Positions 8,198 to 16,979 are shown, counted from the stretch's first letter. The stretch is 64,000 nt of DNA from Polynucleobacter sp. JS-JIR-5-A7 (GCF_018687935.1 NZ_CP061308.1:614048-678047); one strand, 5' to 3'. Numbers and translations: made by a program. Notes: a model not told the origin generated them from the sequence alone.

Positions 8198-10204
8198 CTA
8201 ACGGTACGAGTAGCTAACTCCGGCAAAAATATTCGACCCCATATTGTTATATCCATAAACAGTCTGATATTGAACGTTTGTTACGTTATTCCATCTTGCA
8301 AAAGCTTTCCAGTGCAGATCTATTTCATAGCTTCCATATAAGCTAAGCAAAGTGTATGGGCTGTTTGTGTACAAAGAAGAATTATAGAGAGTGTCATATG
8401 TCTGACCAGTGTAGGTCACATTTGTTCCTAGATTTACTTTTCCCATGCGATATTCAAGGGCCAGGTTAGAAGTTAATTTTGCCCGTCTTGGCAAGTAAAG
8501 ATCAGTGTTTTGATCTACCGCATGCAAATAGTCTACTGTGCCTCTTAATATCAAGTTACCGATGTAATTAGTTGAGCCCCCTGATAAGCCCTTGATCATT
8601 GCGGACCCAATATTGATTGGCATGCAGGAGCTTAATGTACACGGATTAGCGGGATTGCTTAAATTGGGTTCTATATAGTTAGTAATCTTATTTTGGTAAG
8701 CAACAATTTTGTTGCTGCTCGTTTTTGTTTCATAAGTTAAGCCAACTTCTGCATTCTGACTTGTCTCGGGAACTAAGTTGGGATTTGCTTGTCCTGGATA
8801 GTACATATCGTTGAAGGTCGGTACTCGATAACCAGTGCTGTAGTTCAAATTGCCACGCCACTGAGGTGTAAAAAAGTATCCATAAGCTGCGCCACCAGTA
8901 GTCTTCGGATTGAAGCCAGTGATGCTATCGTTACGCAGAGAAAAGGTTGCCAAATGATTGCCACGCTTTAGATCGTATGATCCAGCGATCGAATTGGTAA
9001 AGCGTTTTTGATTGACTATGCAATTGGTGGTGGAGCTGTCGCAGCCAGTTATGTTATAGGAGTTGCTTGAATATACATACTGATTTCGACGTTCAACTAG
9101 GATCTGCAGCGTGTCTGCTCCAACCTTAATATTGTTTTGCCATAGAAAATCATATTCAGGCATATCTATTTTGTCATTTGCAGAATTTGGGCCAACGTTA
9201 GACCACAGCACTTGCTGAGAATTAGAAATAGCACTCATCTGAAAATTGCTTTCCCAAATTTCATTTATTTTATTTTTGCTATAGCCAGTGATAGTTGAGA
9301 AGCGATTTACTTGTTGTCCATAGAAGGGCTCATAACCAGCGCCAATATATTGCTGGTATGTAGATTGAGATGTGCTGTTAGGGTATTGATAATTATTTGA
9401 TGTTGCAAAAACTTTGATGCCAAGCTCTTGTCCAGGTTGCCACTCTTGTGAGAGTTGCGCTGTAGTGCCTAGGCGGGTATAACCAGTTGCACTAATTGGA
9501 AACAGACACCCCCATACTTGATTTTGAGAGGAGCATGGATTATTGCTGGCAACAGTATTAAATCCAGCGGAATGCTCCTGACTAAATCCAAGGGAATATT
9601 TTGTCTTATTGGCATCCCCAAGCGAGCCTGTAATCGCAGCATTGTTGATGCTGGTCCCGTAAGAGCCATAACCAGAGGAAGCGGTAAATTGGGTGGGGCC
9701 ACCACCATTTTTGGTAAACACTTGAATAACACCACCAATCGCATTTGCGCCATAAAGCGTGCTTTGGGCGCCAAAAACAATTTCGATGTGATCAATTAAG
9801 GCCAGAGGAATTTGATTGAGTATTGGTCCTCCTGCAGCTGATGAATCTACGCGCACCCCATCTATCAGCAATAAACTTTGGCTATTGCTCGTTCCACGAA
9901 GATTGATATTGGTTAAATTACCATTGCCACCATAGCCTGAGATTTGAATACCTCTTTGTTGTTGTAATAAGTCAGCCAGACTCGTTTGGGCTGCTTGCGC
10001 AATTTCTTCAGGCCCAATGTAAACAAAGTCTGCTAGAACGTCTTCAGCTTTTGTGGGCGTTCTTGTGGCTGTAACAATGATCGGATTTAATGTCGAGGGC
10101 GTTGCGTTAACTGAAACATTATCTTGTGAAAATGCGTTAGGGCTAATAAAAATAGCCAGACCACAAAGTAGGGCCGCTTTTTTTCTACTGAACTGCTGTG
10201 TCAT
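8198..10204 (-). CDS. btuB: TonB-dependent outer membrane receptor, BtuB-like (cobalamin)
   Basis: 668 residues. A signal peptide (LLCGLAIFISPNAFS) is followed by a TonB box (PIIVTATRT, residues ~42-50), a plug domain (LADLLQQQRGIQI, LLLIDGVRVD, IEIVFGAQSTLYGANAIGGVI) and a 22-strand-type barrel ending in a terminal aromatic residue pair (SYSYR, with the penultimate Tyr). BtuB imports vitamin B12 across the outer membrane using TonB energy. The specificity call rests on the cobalamin riboswitch directly upstream. Several paired cysteines occur in barrel loops (NPCSSQ with GCLF, CDSSTTNC, CTLSSC) and may form loop disulfides. No periplasmic or inner-membrane Btu genes are adjacent. Confidence 0.9.
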   Translation of the reverse strand: MTQQFSRKKAALLCGLAIFISPNAFSQDNVSVNATPSTLNPIIVTATRTPTKAEDVLADFVYIGPEEIAQAAQTSLADLLQQQRGIQISGYGGNGNLTNINLRGTSNSQSLLLIDGVRVDSSAAGGPILNQIPLALIDHIEIVFGAQSTLYGANAIGGVIQVFTKNGGGPTQFTASSGYGSYGTSINNAAITGSLGDANKTKYSLGFSQEHSAGFNTVASNNPCSSQNQVWGCLFPISATGYTRLGTTAQLSQEWQPGQELGIKVFATSNNYQYPNSTSQSTYQQYIGAGYEPFYGQQVNRFSTITGYSKNKINEIWESNFQMSAISNSQQVLWSNVGPNSANDKIDMPEYDFLWQNNIKVGADTLQILVERRNQYVYSSNSYNITGCDSSTTNCIVNQKRFTNSIAGSYDLKRGNHLATFSLRNDSITGFNPKTTGGAAYGYFFTPQWRGNLNYSTGYRVPTFNDMYYPGQANPNLVPETSQNAEVGLTYETKTSSNKIVAYQNKITNYIEPNLSNPANPCTLSSCMPINIGSAMIKGLSGGSTNYIGNLILRGTVDYLHAVDQNTDLYLPRRAKLTSNLALEYRMGKVNLGTNVTYTGQTYDTLYNSSLYTNSPYTLLSLYGSYEIDLHWKAFARWNNVTNVQYQTVYGYNNMGSNIFAGVSYSYR

Positions 10205-10643
10205 TTTTGACTTTCTGTTATCAACTGCCTAGCTCACTTCCCCGTAAGCTGGGTCGAACAGAATTTCTCGTGCAGGAGATTGGCGTCAATTTGGCGGCAG
10301 GGTTGGACCGAGCGCTGTCATCGGCGCGCGAAGGTCCCCGTCCGCGAAATTCCACCTGTCTTGGCCGGTATCCGGGCTAGTAAATCTCAGAATCTGGCCT
10401 TCCCATGCGATTGACGCGCACAGTGGCGTATTTCAGATTCCTGACCTCCAAAATGATTATTTCGGAGACATTTACTTACCGTTGCGGGGGCAGCACACGT
10501 TTAGTGTTTCCCGTTTAACTCTATTGCATTGCAACAAAGCACCACGACTGTTCAATTCTAGCCTACTTAGATGCTGGGTTAGGGTTTTTATCTAGTTATT
10601 GGGATAAAAAAGCCTACAATATGAGACCCAGGATGAAGGAATC
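10205..10643. other. Divergent intergenic region between btuB and the Crp/FNR-type gene
   Basis: 439 bases without a supported gene. The left three quarters are the btuB leader with the riboswitch. The right end (10540-10643) must hold both the btuB promoter and that of the regulator; TACAAT at 10615-10620 is a possible -10 box for the regulator. The open frame 10198-10380 runs through the structured leader and is not credible. Confidence 0.6.
10352..10522 (-). promoter_or_regulatory. Cobalamin (AdoCbl-type) riboswitch
   Basis: On the minus strand the leader of the receptor gene shows the hallmark core CTGCCCCCGCAACGG (10480-10494), preceded by GTTAAACGGGAAAC (about 10505-10518) and followed about 100 nt later by the B12 box AGCCCGGATACCGGCC (within 10355-10378). 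Order and spacing match the class. About 150 nt of expression platform separate the B12 box from the ATG at 10204. Bound cobalamin should reduce receptor expression. Ends are approximate. Confidence 0.93.
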
Positions 10644-11261
10644 ATGACCGTATTAGATAAGCACCCCGAAAAAAACTTGATTCGGCTTCAGCTGAGGCAA
10701 AACTCAGTTCTCAAAAGCCTCAATGAAACTGTGATGGCCGAATTAGAGCGCCATTTAGAGGTCTCTGATCTCAAAAAATCAGAAATACTCTTGCATCAAG
10801 GCGATCACCAGATGGAGCAGTATTTTGTTCTGGATGGCATTCTCAAGCGGATTGTTTCCAGTGCAGATGCTAAGGAAATGATTTTGCGTTTTGCGATTGA
10901 AAAAGATATTGAAACGAGCTATGCAGCATGGCGCCTAAAGACCGCAGCCCCCTACAGTATTGCCTGTGTAACCAAGGCTCGTGTGGCTCGGATGCCCCTT
11001 AAAAAGTGGGCTGAGTTTCTAGATGAACATAAGTCGCTGAAGGAAAGTTTTGAATTTGAGGTCATGCGCTTGATGAGTGAGATCATGGCTCATACCATTA
11101 CCTTGCATATGCTCGATGCCCCTGGCCGAGTAGAGCGCTTTTTACGCAAATATGAAGATCTCTTTGAGCTTCTCCCCAAAAAAGAGCTGGCCGCCTACCT
11201 GAATCTCTCCCCGGAGACTTTGAGTCGCCTCAAAACTAAGCATAAAGAGCTTTTTATATAA
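10644..11261 (+). CDS. Crp/FNR-family transcriptional regulator, probably of oxalate genes
   Basis: 205 residues. Residues ~20-130 form a cyclic-nucleotide-type beta-roll (ILLHQGDHQMEQYFVLDGILKR), followed by a long dimer helix and a C-terminal winged helix-turn-helix (ELAAYLNLSPETLSRLK). The recognition helix has E191-T-L-S194-R195, the ExxSR pattern that FNR-type proteins use to read TTGA half-sites. The FNR cysteine cluster is absent (one Cys only), so it is not an iron-sulfur oxygen sensor; the effector is unknown. It is 213 bp upstream of oxc in the same direction, and a TTGAC-N4-GTCAA palindrome lies between them. Control of oxalate catabolism is inferred from this. Confidence 0.85.
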   Translation: MTVLDKHPEKNLIRLQLRQNSVLKSLNETVMAELERHLEVSDLKKSEILLHQGDHQMEQYFVLDGILKRIVSSADAKEMILRFAIEKDIETSYAAWRLKTAAPYSIACVTKARVARMPLKKWAEFLDEHKSLKESFEFEVMRLMSEIMAHTITLHMLDAPGRVERFLRKYEDLFELLPKKELAAYLNLSPETLSRLKTKHKELFI

Positions 11262-11310
11262 GCCTTCTGAAGCCTCACATCTCTTCGGATATTGAGGATT
11301 TAGGGGGAAA

Positions 11311-11324
11311 TTGACCGAAGTCAA
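11311..11324. promoter_or_regulatory. FNR/Crp-type operator TTGAC-N4-GTCAA before oxc
   Basis: TTGACCGAAGTCAA has perfect 5-bp inverted arms around a 4-bp spacer, the geometry of FNR/DNR-family sites. Its centre (11317.5) lies exactly 41.5 bp upstream of the start site predicted from the TAATAT box at 11347-11352, which is class II activator spacing. Confidence 0.7.
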
Positions 11325-11346
11325 TGATGAACCCCCGCCCCAAGCC

Positions 11347-11352
11347 TAATAT
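11347..11352 (+). promoter_or_regulatory. Predicted -10 element of the oxc promoter
   Basis: TAATAT differs from TATAAT at two positions. With it as -12 to -7, transcription would start near 11359 and the FNR-type palindrome would cover the -35 region, as expected for an activator-dependent promoter. The resulting leader is about 116 nt. No good -35 hexamer is present. Confidence 0.5.
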
Positions 11353-11474
11353 TCACCTCAGCCTAAGCGGGGGCAATACCCGTGGTGCGATTAATAACTT
11401 TATTGGAGACAGTAGCGCAAGCTAGATTGCATTAGCTCTCATTCGGGGCTATCCGTAATTCACATAAAAATTCT

Positions 11475-13184
11475 ATGACAACAGATAACCAAAACACCCA
11501 ATTAACTGATGGCTTTCACCTCGTGATCGATGCACTGAAAGCAAACGACCTCGATACGATTTTTGGTCTTGTTGGTATTCCAATTACTGACTTATGTCGT
11601 TTGGCTCAAGCTGAAGGTTTACGTTTTATTGGCTTCCGTCATGAGCAACATGCTGGTAATGCTGCAGCGATTGCAGGTTACATGACGCAAAAGCCGGGTA
11701 TCTGCATGACTGTTTCTGCGCCAGGTTTCTTGAACGGTTTAACAGCATTGGCTAACGCTACTGTGAACTGCTTCCCAATGATTCTGATTTCTGGTTCAAG
11801 CGAACGTGAAATCGTTGACTTGCAACAAGGCGATTACGAAGAGATGGATCAGCTCAATGCTGCTAAGCCTTATTGCAAGGCTGCTTATCGTATTAATCAC
11901 ATTGAAGATATCGGCATCGGTTTTGCTCGCGCGATTCGTGCAGCAGTTTCTGGTCGTCCAGGTGGCGTGTATTTAGATTTGCCAGCTCAGTTGCTTGCTC
12001 AAACCATGCCGGTTGAAGAAGCTAAAAAATCGATCTTCAAAGTAATCGATCCAGTTCCACGTCAGATCCCAGCTGCTGATGCAGTTGCGCGCGCATTAGA
12101 TGTTCTTAAAGGTGCCAAGCGTCCATTGATTCTCTTGGGCAAAGGCGCTGCATATGCACAAGCTGACAAAGAAATTCGTGACTTAATCGAAAAATCGGGC
12201 ATCCCTTATTTGCCAATGTCCATGGCGAAAGGCTTGTTACCAGATAACCATCCACAATCAGCATCTGCAGCACGTTCATTTGTGTTGGCTGAAGCTGATG
12301 CAGTAATGTTGGTTGGTGCACGCTTGAACTGGTTGCTTGCCCACGGTAAAGGCAAGACATGGGGTAAAGATCCTAAGAAATTTATTCAAATCGATATTCA
12401 GGCGAACGAAGTGGATAGCAATGTACAAATCGCTGCGCCATTAATTGGTGATATTGGTTCGTGCGTCAGTGAACTTTTGAAGGGTATTGCTTCAGTACCT
12501 AAGCCAAGTGCTGAGTGGATCAATGCCATCAATGAGAAAAAAGATAAGAACATGGCAAAGATGGCTGAAACTTTGGCCAAAGAAGCTACGCCGATGAACT
12601 TCCACGGCGCATTGCGAGTGATTCGTGATGTGATCAAGAAGAATCCAGATGTGAACTTGGTAAACGAAGGTGCCAACACACTCGACTATTGCCGCGCGAT
12701 TGTGGATATGTATAAACCTCGTAAACGTTTTGACTCTGGTACTTGGGGCATTATGGGTATTGGCATGGGCTATGCGATTGGCGCTGCAGTTACTAGTGGT
12801 TTGCCAACGGTTGCAATTGAAGGTGATAGCGCGTTTGGTTTTAGCGGTATGGAATTGGAAACGGTTTGCCGTTACAACCTGCCAATCACAACGGTTGTAT
12901 TTAATAACAACGGTGTTTACCGTGGTACTGATGTAAACCCAACAGGCGGAGCTGATGTGGCGCCAACTGTGTTCGTGAAAGATGCCCGTTACGACAAGAT
13001 GATTGAAGCATTTGGTGGCGTTGGTTACTACGTCACCACCCCAGCAGAATTAGAAGCAGCGTTAACGGAAGCGATTGCTGCCGGTAAACCAGCCCTCATC
13101 AATGCTGTTATTGATGAAACTGCAGGTACTGAGAGTGGACGTTTAACGAACTTGAACCCATCCACAGCAAGTGCTAAGAAATAA
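11475..13184 (+). CDS. oxc: Oxalyl-CoA decarboxylase
   Basis: ThDP-dependent enzyme that converts oxalyl-CoA to formyl-CoA and CO2 in the cytoplasm. The 569 residues match the family length (568 in Oxalobacter). The pyrimidine-binding domain has IFGLVGIPITDL and FRHEQHAGNAAAIAGY with the cofactor-activating Glu; the central domain is rossmann-like (RPLILLGKGAAYAQ); the C-terminal domain has the ThDP/Mg motif GDSAFGFS through VVFNNNG. frc follows 91 bp downstream, giving the classical oxc-frc pair. The ATG at 11475 has no recognisable Shine-Dalgarno sequence. The promoter region carries a Crp/FNR-type operator and the cognate regulator gene is upstream. Confidence 0.96.
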   Translation: MTTDNQNTQLTDGFHLVIDALKANDLDTIFGLVGIPITDLCRLAQAEGLRFIGFRHEQHAGNAAAIAGYMTQKPGICMTVSAPGFLNGLTALANATVNCFPMILISGSSEREIVDLQQGDYEEMDQLNAAKPYCKAAYRINHIEDIGIGFARAIRAAVSGRPGGVYLDLPAQLLAQTMPVEEAKKSIFKVIDPVPRQIPAADAVARALDVLKGAKRPLILLGKGAAYAQADKEIRDLIEKSGIPYLPMSMAKGLLPDNHPQSASAARSFVLAEADAVMLVGARLNWLLAHGKGKTWGKDPKKFIQIDIQANEVDSNVQIAAPLIGDIGSCVSELLKGIASVPKPSAEWINAINEKKDKNMAKMAETLAKEATPMNFHGALRVIRDVIKKNPDVNLVNEGANTLDYCRAIVDMYKPRKRFDSGTWGIMGIGMGYAIGAAVTSGLPTVAIEGDSAFGFSGMELETVCRYNLPITTVVFNNNGVYRGTDVNPTGGADVAPTVFVKDARYDKMIEAFGGVGYYVTTPAELEAALTEAIAAGKPALINAVIDETAGTESGRLTNLNPSTASAKK

Positions 13185-13275
13185 GCTTCGATTGGGAATT
13201 CAACACGGTAATAAAAAGTTAATATTTCGAGATTAAATTTAGAAGTAAACAAGAAACATTTAAGGAGAAACAAAC

Positions 13276-14526
13276 ATGACTAAACCATTAGACGGTATTC
13301 GCATCATTGACTTCACCCACGTTCAAGCGGGTCCTGCATGTACTCAGCTGTTGGCTTGGTATGGTGCAGACGTTATCAAAGTAGAGCGTCCAGGCTCTGG
13401 TGACGTAACGCGTAGCCAATTACGTGACATTCCAGGTGCAGATGCTTTGTACTTCACGATGCTCAACGGTAACAAGCGTTCTTTGACGCTCGACACGAAG
13501 ACCCAAGAGGGTAAAGAAGTGTTGGAAAAAATGATCAAGACTTCTGATGTGATGGTTGAGAACTTCGGTCCCGGTGCTTTGGATCGTATGGGATTTTCTT
13601 GGAAGCGTATTCAAGAATTAAACCCAAAGATGATCATGGCTTCTGTAAAAGGCTTTAGCGATGGCCATTCATACGAAGACTTAAAAGTGTATGAGAACGT
13701 TGCTCAGTGTGCTGGTGGCGCTGCTTCTACTACTGGTTTCTGGGATGGTCCTCCTACAGTTTCTGCAGCAGCATTAGGTGACTCTAATACTGGTATGCAC
13801 TTGGCAATTGGTATTTTGACTGCTTTGATGCAACGTGAAAAAACAGGCCGTGGTCAAAAAGTTTCTTGCTCAATGCAAGACGCTGTATTGAACTTATGCC
13901 GCGTGAAGTTGCGCGATCAACAGCGTTTAGACAAAGTGGGTTACTTGGAAGAGTATCCACAGTACCCACACGGCTCATTCACTGACGTAGTGCCACGTGG
14001 CGGTAACGCTGGTGGTGGCGGTCAGCCAGGTTGGGTGTTGAAGTGTAAGGGCTGGGAGACTGATCCAAACGCATACATCTACTTCACCATTCAAGGTCAT
14101 GCTTGGGAGCCAATTACTAAAGCTTTGGGCAAACCAGAGTGGGCAACTGATCCTGCATACATGACTGCCGAAGCTCGTCAAGACAAGATTTTTGATATCT
14201 TTGCAACCATTGAAGATTGGCTCAAAGACAAGACTAAGTACGAAGCTGTGGATATCCTCCGCAAGTTCGATATTCCATGTGCTCCAGTGCTTTCCATGAA
14301 AGAATTGGCTGCATCACCAGACTTGCGTAAGAGCGGTTCGATCGTTGAAGTTGACCACAAAGTACGTGGTAAATATTTGACTATCGGCAGCCCAATCAAG
14401 TTCTCTGATTTGGAAATTGAAGTGAAGCCATCTCCTGTGTTGGGTGAGCACACTGATGAAGTGTTATCTGACCTTGGTTACAGTACGGATGACATCGCTA
14501 AGTTGCACGCAGCTAAAGCGGTTTAA
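13276..14526 (+). CDS. frc: Formyl-CoA:oxalate CoA-transferase (copy 1)
   Basis: Class III CoA-transferase that moves CoA from formyl-CoA to oxalate, supplying oxalyl-CoA to Oxc and releasing formate. The 416 residues align by eye almost end to end with Oxalobacter FRC, from TKPLDGIRIIDFTHVQAGP to LGEHTDEVL. The catalytic Asp is D169 in LGDSNTG, at exactly the same position number. Residue 48 is Gln, as in E. coli YfdW, where Oxalobacter has Trp. The glycine loop NAGGGGQPGW (Gly246-249) is intact. A strong ribosome site (AAGGAG) precedes the ATG. It is in operon with oxc and closed by a terminator. Confidence 0.96.
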   Translation: MTKPLDGIRIIDFTHVQAGPACTQLLAWYGADVIKVERPGSGDVTRSQLRDIPGADALYFTMLNGNKRSLTLDTKTQEGKEVLEKMIKTSDVMVENFGPGALDRMGFSWKRIQELNPKMIMASVKGFSDGHSYEDLKVYENVAQCAGGAASTTGFWDGPPTVSAAALGDSNTGMHLAIGILTALMQREKTGRGQKVSCSMQDAVLNLCRVKLRDQQRLDKVGYLEEYPQYPHGSFTDVVPRGGNAGGGGQPGWVLKCKGWETDPNAYIYFTIQGHAWEPITKALGKPEWATDPAYMTAEARQDKIFDIFATIEDWLKDKTKYEAVDILRKFDIPCAPVLSMKELAASPDLRKSGSIVEVDHKVRGKYLTIGSPIKFSDLEIEVKPSPVLGEHTDEVLSDLGYSTDDIAKLHAAKAV

Positions 14527-14553
14527 TAACAATCACAATTGCTGTTCATTTGA

Positions 14554-14579
14554 AGGCGCTCCTCGTGAGCGCCTTTTTT
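14554..14579 (+). terminator. Rho-independent terminator after frc copy 1
   Basis: AGGCGCTC and GAGCGCCT form an 8-bp GC-rich stem with a 5-base loop, followed directly by a run of T residues. It closes the oxc-frc unit, so the second frc has its own promoter. Confidence 0.92.
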
Positions 14580-14765
14580 ATTCCCTAGGCAGGATCTGTT
14601 AAAGCGCCTTTTGAGCTTGAAAACTCACTGCCATGGCTCCATATGCCCCTAATAAAGGCTTGGTCGTGCTATTTGCTTAAAAATTAGGCATCTATTATTC
14701 ATCCTGATTTCTCGCTGGTAAAATTGAGTCAATTCAAAATTTTCATTCTTATTAGGACTTAAATC

Positions 14766-16013
14766 ATGGCAAAAGCACTAGAAGGGGTCAAAATCCTCGA
14801 CTTTACGCACGTTCAATCGGGCCCAACTTGCACTCAGCTGCTGGCTTGGTTTGGTGCAGATGTAATCAAGGTAGAAAAATCAGGCGAAGGGGATGCTACT
14901 CGCGGTCAGCTACGTGATATTCCGGATGCGGATAGCTTGTATTTCACAATGCTCAACCACAATAAGCGTTCGATCACTGTCAATACAAAAACCCTAAAGG
15001 GCAAAGAAATTCTTGAACGCCTCATTAAAGAGTGTGACGTATTAGTTGAGAACTTTGCCCCAGGTGCACTCGACCGCATGGGCTTTTCTTGGGAGCGTAT
15101 TCAAGAGCTCAATCCAATGATGATCATGGCTTCTGTAAAAGGCTTTGGTCCTGGTCCATACGAAGATTGCAAGGTCTATGAAAACGTGGCGCAATGTGCT
15201 GGCGGTTCTGCATCGACAACCGGTTTTGATGATGGCCCTCCTATGGTGACTGGCGCACAAATTGGTGACAGCGGAACGGGTTTGCATTTAGCTTTAGGTA
15301 TTGTGACTGCCCTTTATCAGCGCACTCACTCTGGCCGTGGTCAAAAAGTATTGGCAGCGATGCAAGATGCGGTGTTGAATCTGTGCCGCGTGAAGTTGCG
15401 TGATCAACAGCGCCTCGAGCGAGTGGGTTTAATGCAAGAGTATCCACAATTCCCGAACGGTGAGTTTGGCGATGCTGTACCTCGCGCTGGTAATGCCTCT
15501 GGTGGTGGTCAGCCAGGCTGGATTGTGAAATGTAAAGGTTGGGAAACTGATCCCAATGCTTACATGTACGTTATAGTGCAAGCCCCAGTTTGGGAGGCGG
15601 TCTGTAAAGTCATTGGTCGCGAAGATTGGATTACCGATGTGAGATTTGCTTCGCCAATGGCACGCTTGCCCCATTTGATGGAGATCTTTGGTGAGATTGA
15701 AAAGTGGACCATGACTATGACCAAATTTGAAGTCATGGATGTATTGAATCAATACGACATCCCATGCGGTCCAATCTTGTCTATGAAAGAAATCGCTGAA
15801 GAGCCTGCACTACGTGCTACTGGTACTGTGGTTGAAGTTGATCATCCTATTCGTGGCAAATACCTCACGGTTGGTAACCCAATTAAGATGTCGGACAGTC
15901 CAACTGAAGTTACACGTTCACCTTTATTGGGCGAGCATACCGATGAGATTCTGAGTGAATTAGGTTATTCCACTGATGAATTAATTTCATTACGCCACGA
16001 TAAGGTGATCTAA
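14766..16013 (+). CDS. frc: Formyl-CoA:oxalate CoA-transferase paralogue (copy 2)
   Basis: 415-residue class III CoA-transferase closely similar to copy 1 throughout. The catalytic Asp is D168 in IGDSGTG and Gln48 is kept. Differences from copy 1 include the active-site glycine loop, where NAGGGGQ becomes NASGGGQ (Ser245), and a shorter GFGPGPYEDCK segment in place of GFSDGHSYEDLK. It is separated from copy 1 by a terminator and about 190 bp, and is joined to the next gene by TAA-G-ATG, so the two are almost certainly translated together. It may serve a different acid acceptor or condition, or act in oxalate-induced acid tolerance as in YfdW systems; this cannot be settled from sequence. Confidence 0.9.
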   Translation: MAKALEGVKILDFTHVQSGPTCTQLLAWFGADVIKVEKSGEGDATRGQLRDIPDADSLYFTMLNHNKRSITVNTKTLKGKEILERLIKECDVLVENFAPGALDRMGFSWERIQELNPMMIMASVKGFGPGPYEDCKVYENVAQCAGGSASTTGFDDGPPMVTGAQIGDSGTGLHLALGIVTALYQRTHSGRGQKVLAAMQDAVLNLCRVKLRDQQRLERVGLMQEYPQFPNGEFGDAVPRAGNASGGGQPGWIVKCKGWETDPNAYMYVIVQAPVWEAVCKVIGREDWITDVRFASPMARLPHLMEIFGEIEKWTMTMTKFEVMDVLNQYDIPCGPILSMKEIAEEPALRATGTVVEVDHPIRGKYLTVGNPIKMSDSPTEVTRSPLLGEHTDEILSELGYSTDELISLRHDKVI

Positions 16014-16014
16014 G

Positions 16015-16947
16015 ATGCGGGTTGCGTTAATTGGGAGTGCCGATTTTGGTAAAGCTGCCTTAGAGGCTTTTTTAGATCGTGGCGATGAGGTTGTTGCCGT
16101 TTTTTGTCCGCCCGACAATCCCAAGTCAACTAAACCAGAGGTACTTAAAGAGGCTGCCTTAGCAAGAGGTTTGAGCCCCCTGCAATTCGCCTCTCTCAAA
16201 GGTCCCGAGGCTGCTCAAGCCATGATTGATAGTCAAGCTGATATCTGTGTCATGGCTTATGTATTACAGTTTGTGCCGCAAGAACTTTGCAAGATTCCGA
16301 AGCACGGCACGATTCAATACCACCCCTCACTTCTACCAAAATATCGTGGACCAAGCGCTATTAACTGGGCAATTGCTTTGGGCGAAGAAAAAACTGGTCT
16401 AACCATTTTCCGTCCATCCGATGGTTTAGATGAAGGTGAAGTCATTCTGCAAAAAGAGGTACCTATCGGCCCTGATGACACATTAGGTAAGATCTACTTT
16501 GACCATCTTTTCCCGATTGGTGTGAAGGCATTGCTAGAGACGGCTGATTTGGTAGTTGCAGGCAAACATCAAGAGTTGGTCCAAGATGAATCGCACGCTA
16601 ACTACGAAGGTTGGTTTGATGCCAATGCTGCCCAAATTCATTGGGCGACACATATTAGTCAAATCTATAACTTGATTCGGGCATGCAATCCAGCCCCTGG
16701 CGCATGGACCAAGTTTGGTGAGCAAAAGGTACAGCTCTACGATTGCCACAAGCATGTCGCGGCTACTTTTAGTGCCGTCAAAGGAAAACCTGGCGAAGTA
16801 ACGCAAATCACTTTAGATTCTTTCTTCGTCGCCTGTCATGGCGGACAAATTGAAGTGCTCAAAGCTAAGGGTGCGGCAGGGAAAGTCACTGGTGCCGAGT
16901 TGGCTAAAGAGTTAAATTTACAAGTAGGGCAGTTCTTTACGCTTTAA
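16015..16947 (+). CDS. 10-formyl-THF hydrolase-like formyltransferase (Fmt/FDH N-terminal family)
   Basis: 310 residues with a formyltransferase fold (residues 1-200) and a C-terminal beta-barrel domain (about 205-310). It resembles the hydrolase domain of 10-formyltetrahydrofolate dehydrogenase more than Met-tRNA formyltransferase: the catalytic segment reads IQYHPSLLPKYRGPSAINW, lacking the Fmt-type Asn two residues before the His. H103 and D139 have the same 36-residue spacing as H106/D142 of the rat enzyme. There is no carrier or aldehyde dehydrogenase domain. It starts one base after the stop of frc copy 2. A role in moving or releasing one-carbon formyl units made during oxalate breakdown is inferred. 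True fmt is expected elsewhere in the genome. Confidence 0.82.
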   Translation: MRVALIGSADFGKAALEAFLDRGDEVVAVFCPPDNPKSTKPEVLKEAALARGLSPLQFASLKGPEAAQAMIDSQADICVMAYVLQFVPQELCKIPKHGTIQYHPSLLPKYRGPSAINWAIALGEEKTGLTIFRPSDGLDEGEVILQKEVPIGPDDTLGKIYFDHLFPIGVKALLETADLVVAGKHQELVQDESHANYEGWFDANAAQIHWATHISQIYNLIRACNPAPGAWTKFGEQKVQLYDCHKHVAATFSAVKGKPGEVTQITLDSFFVACHGGQIEVLKAKGAAGKVTGAELAKELNLQVGQFFTL

Positions 16948-16979
16948 ATCTTTTTCTTGAGCGCTTGCTTAATCAAGTT

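Noticed and set aside
11332..11373. CCCCCGC/GCGGGGG stem with a 28-base loop in the oxc upstream region, considered as a riboswitch or terminator
   Set aside because: The left arm lies upstream of the predicted transcription start (about 11359), so the RNA would hold only the right arm. No known riboswitch core was recognised.
14723..14733. TTGAGTCAA-type palindrome before frc copy 2 as a second FNR-like site
   Set aside because: The spacer is one base instead of four and the outer bases do not fit the operator found before oxc.
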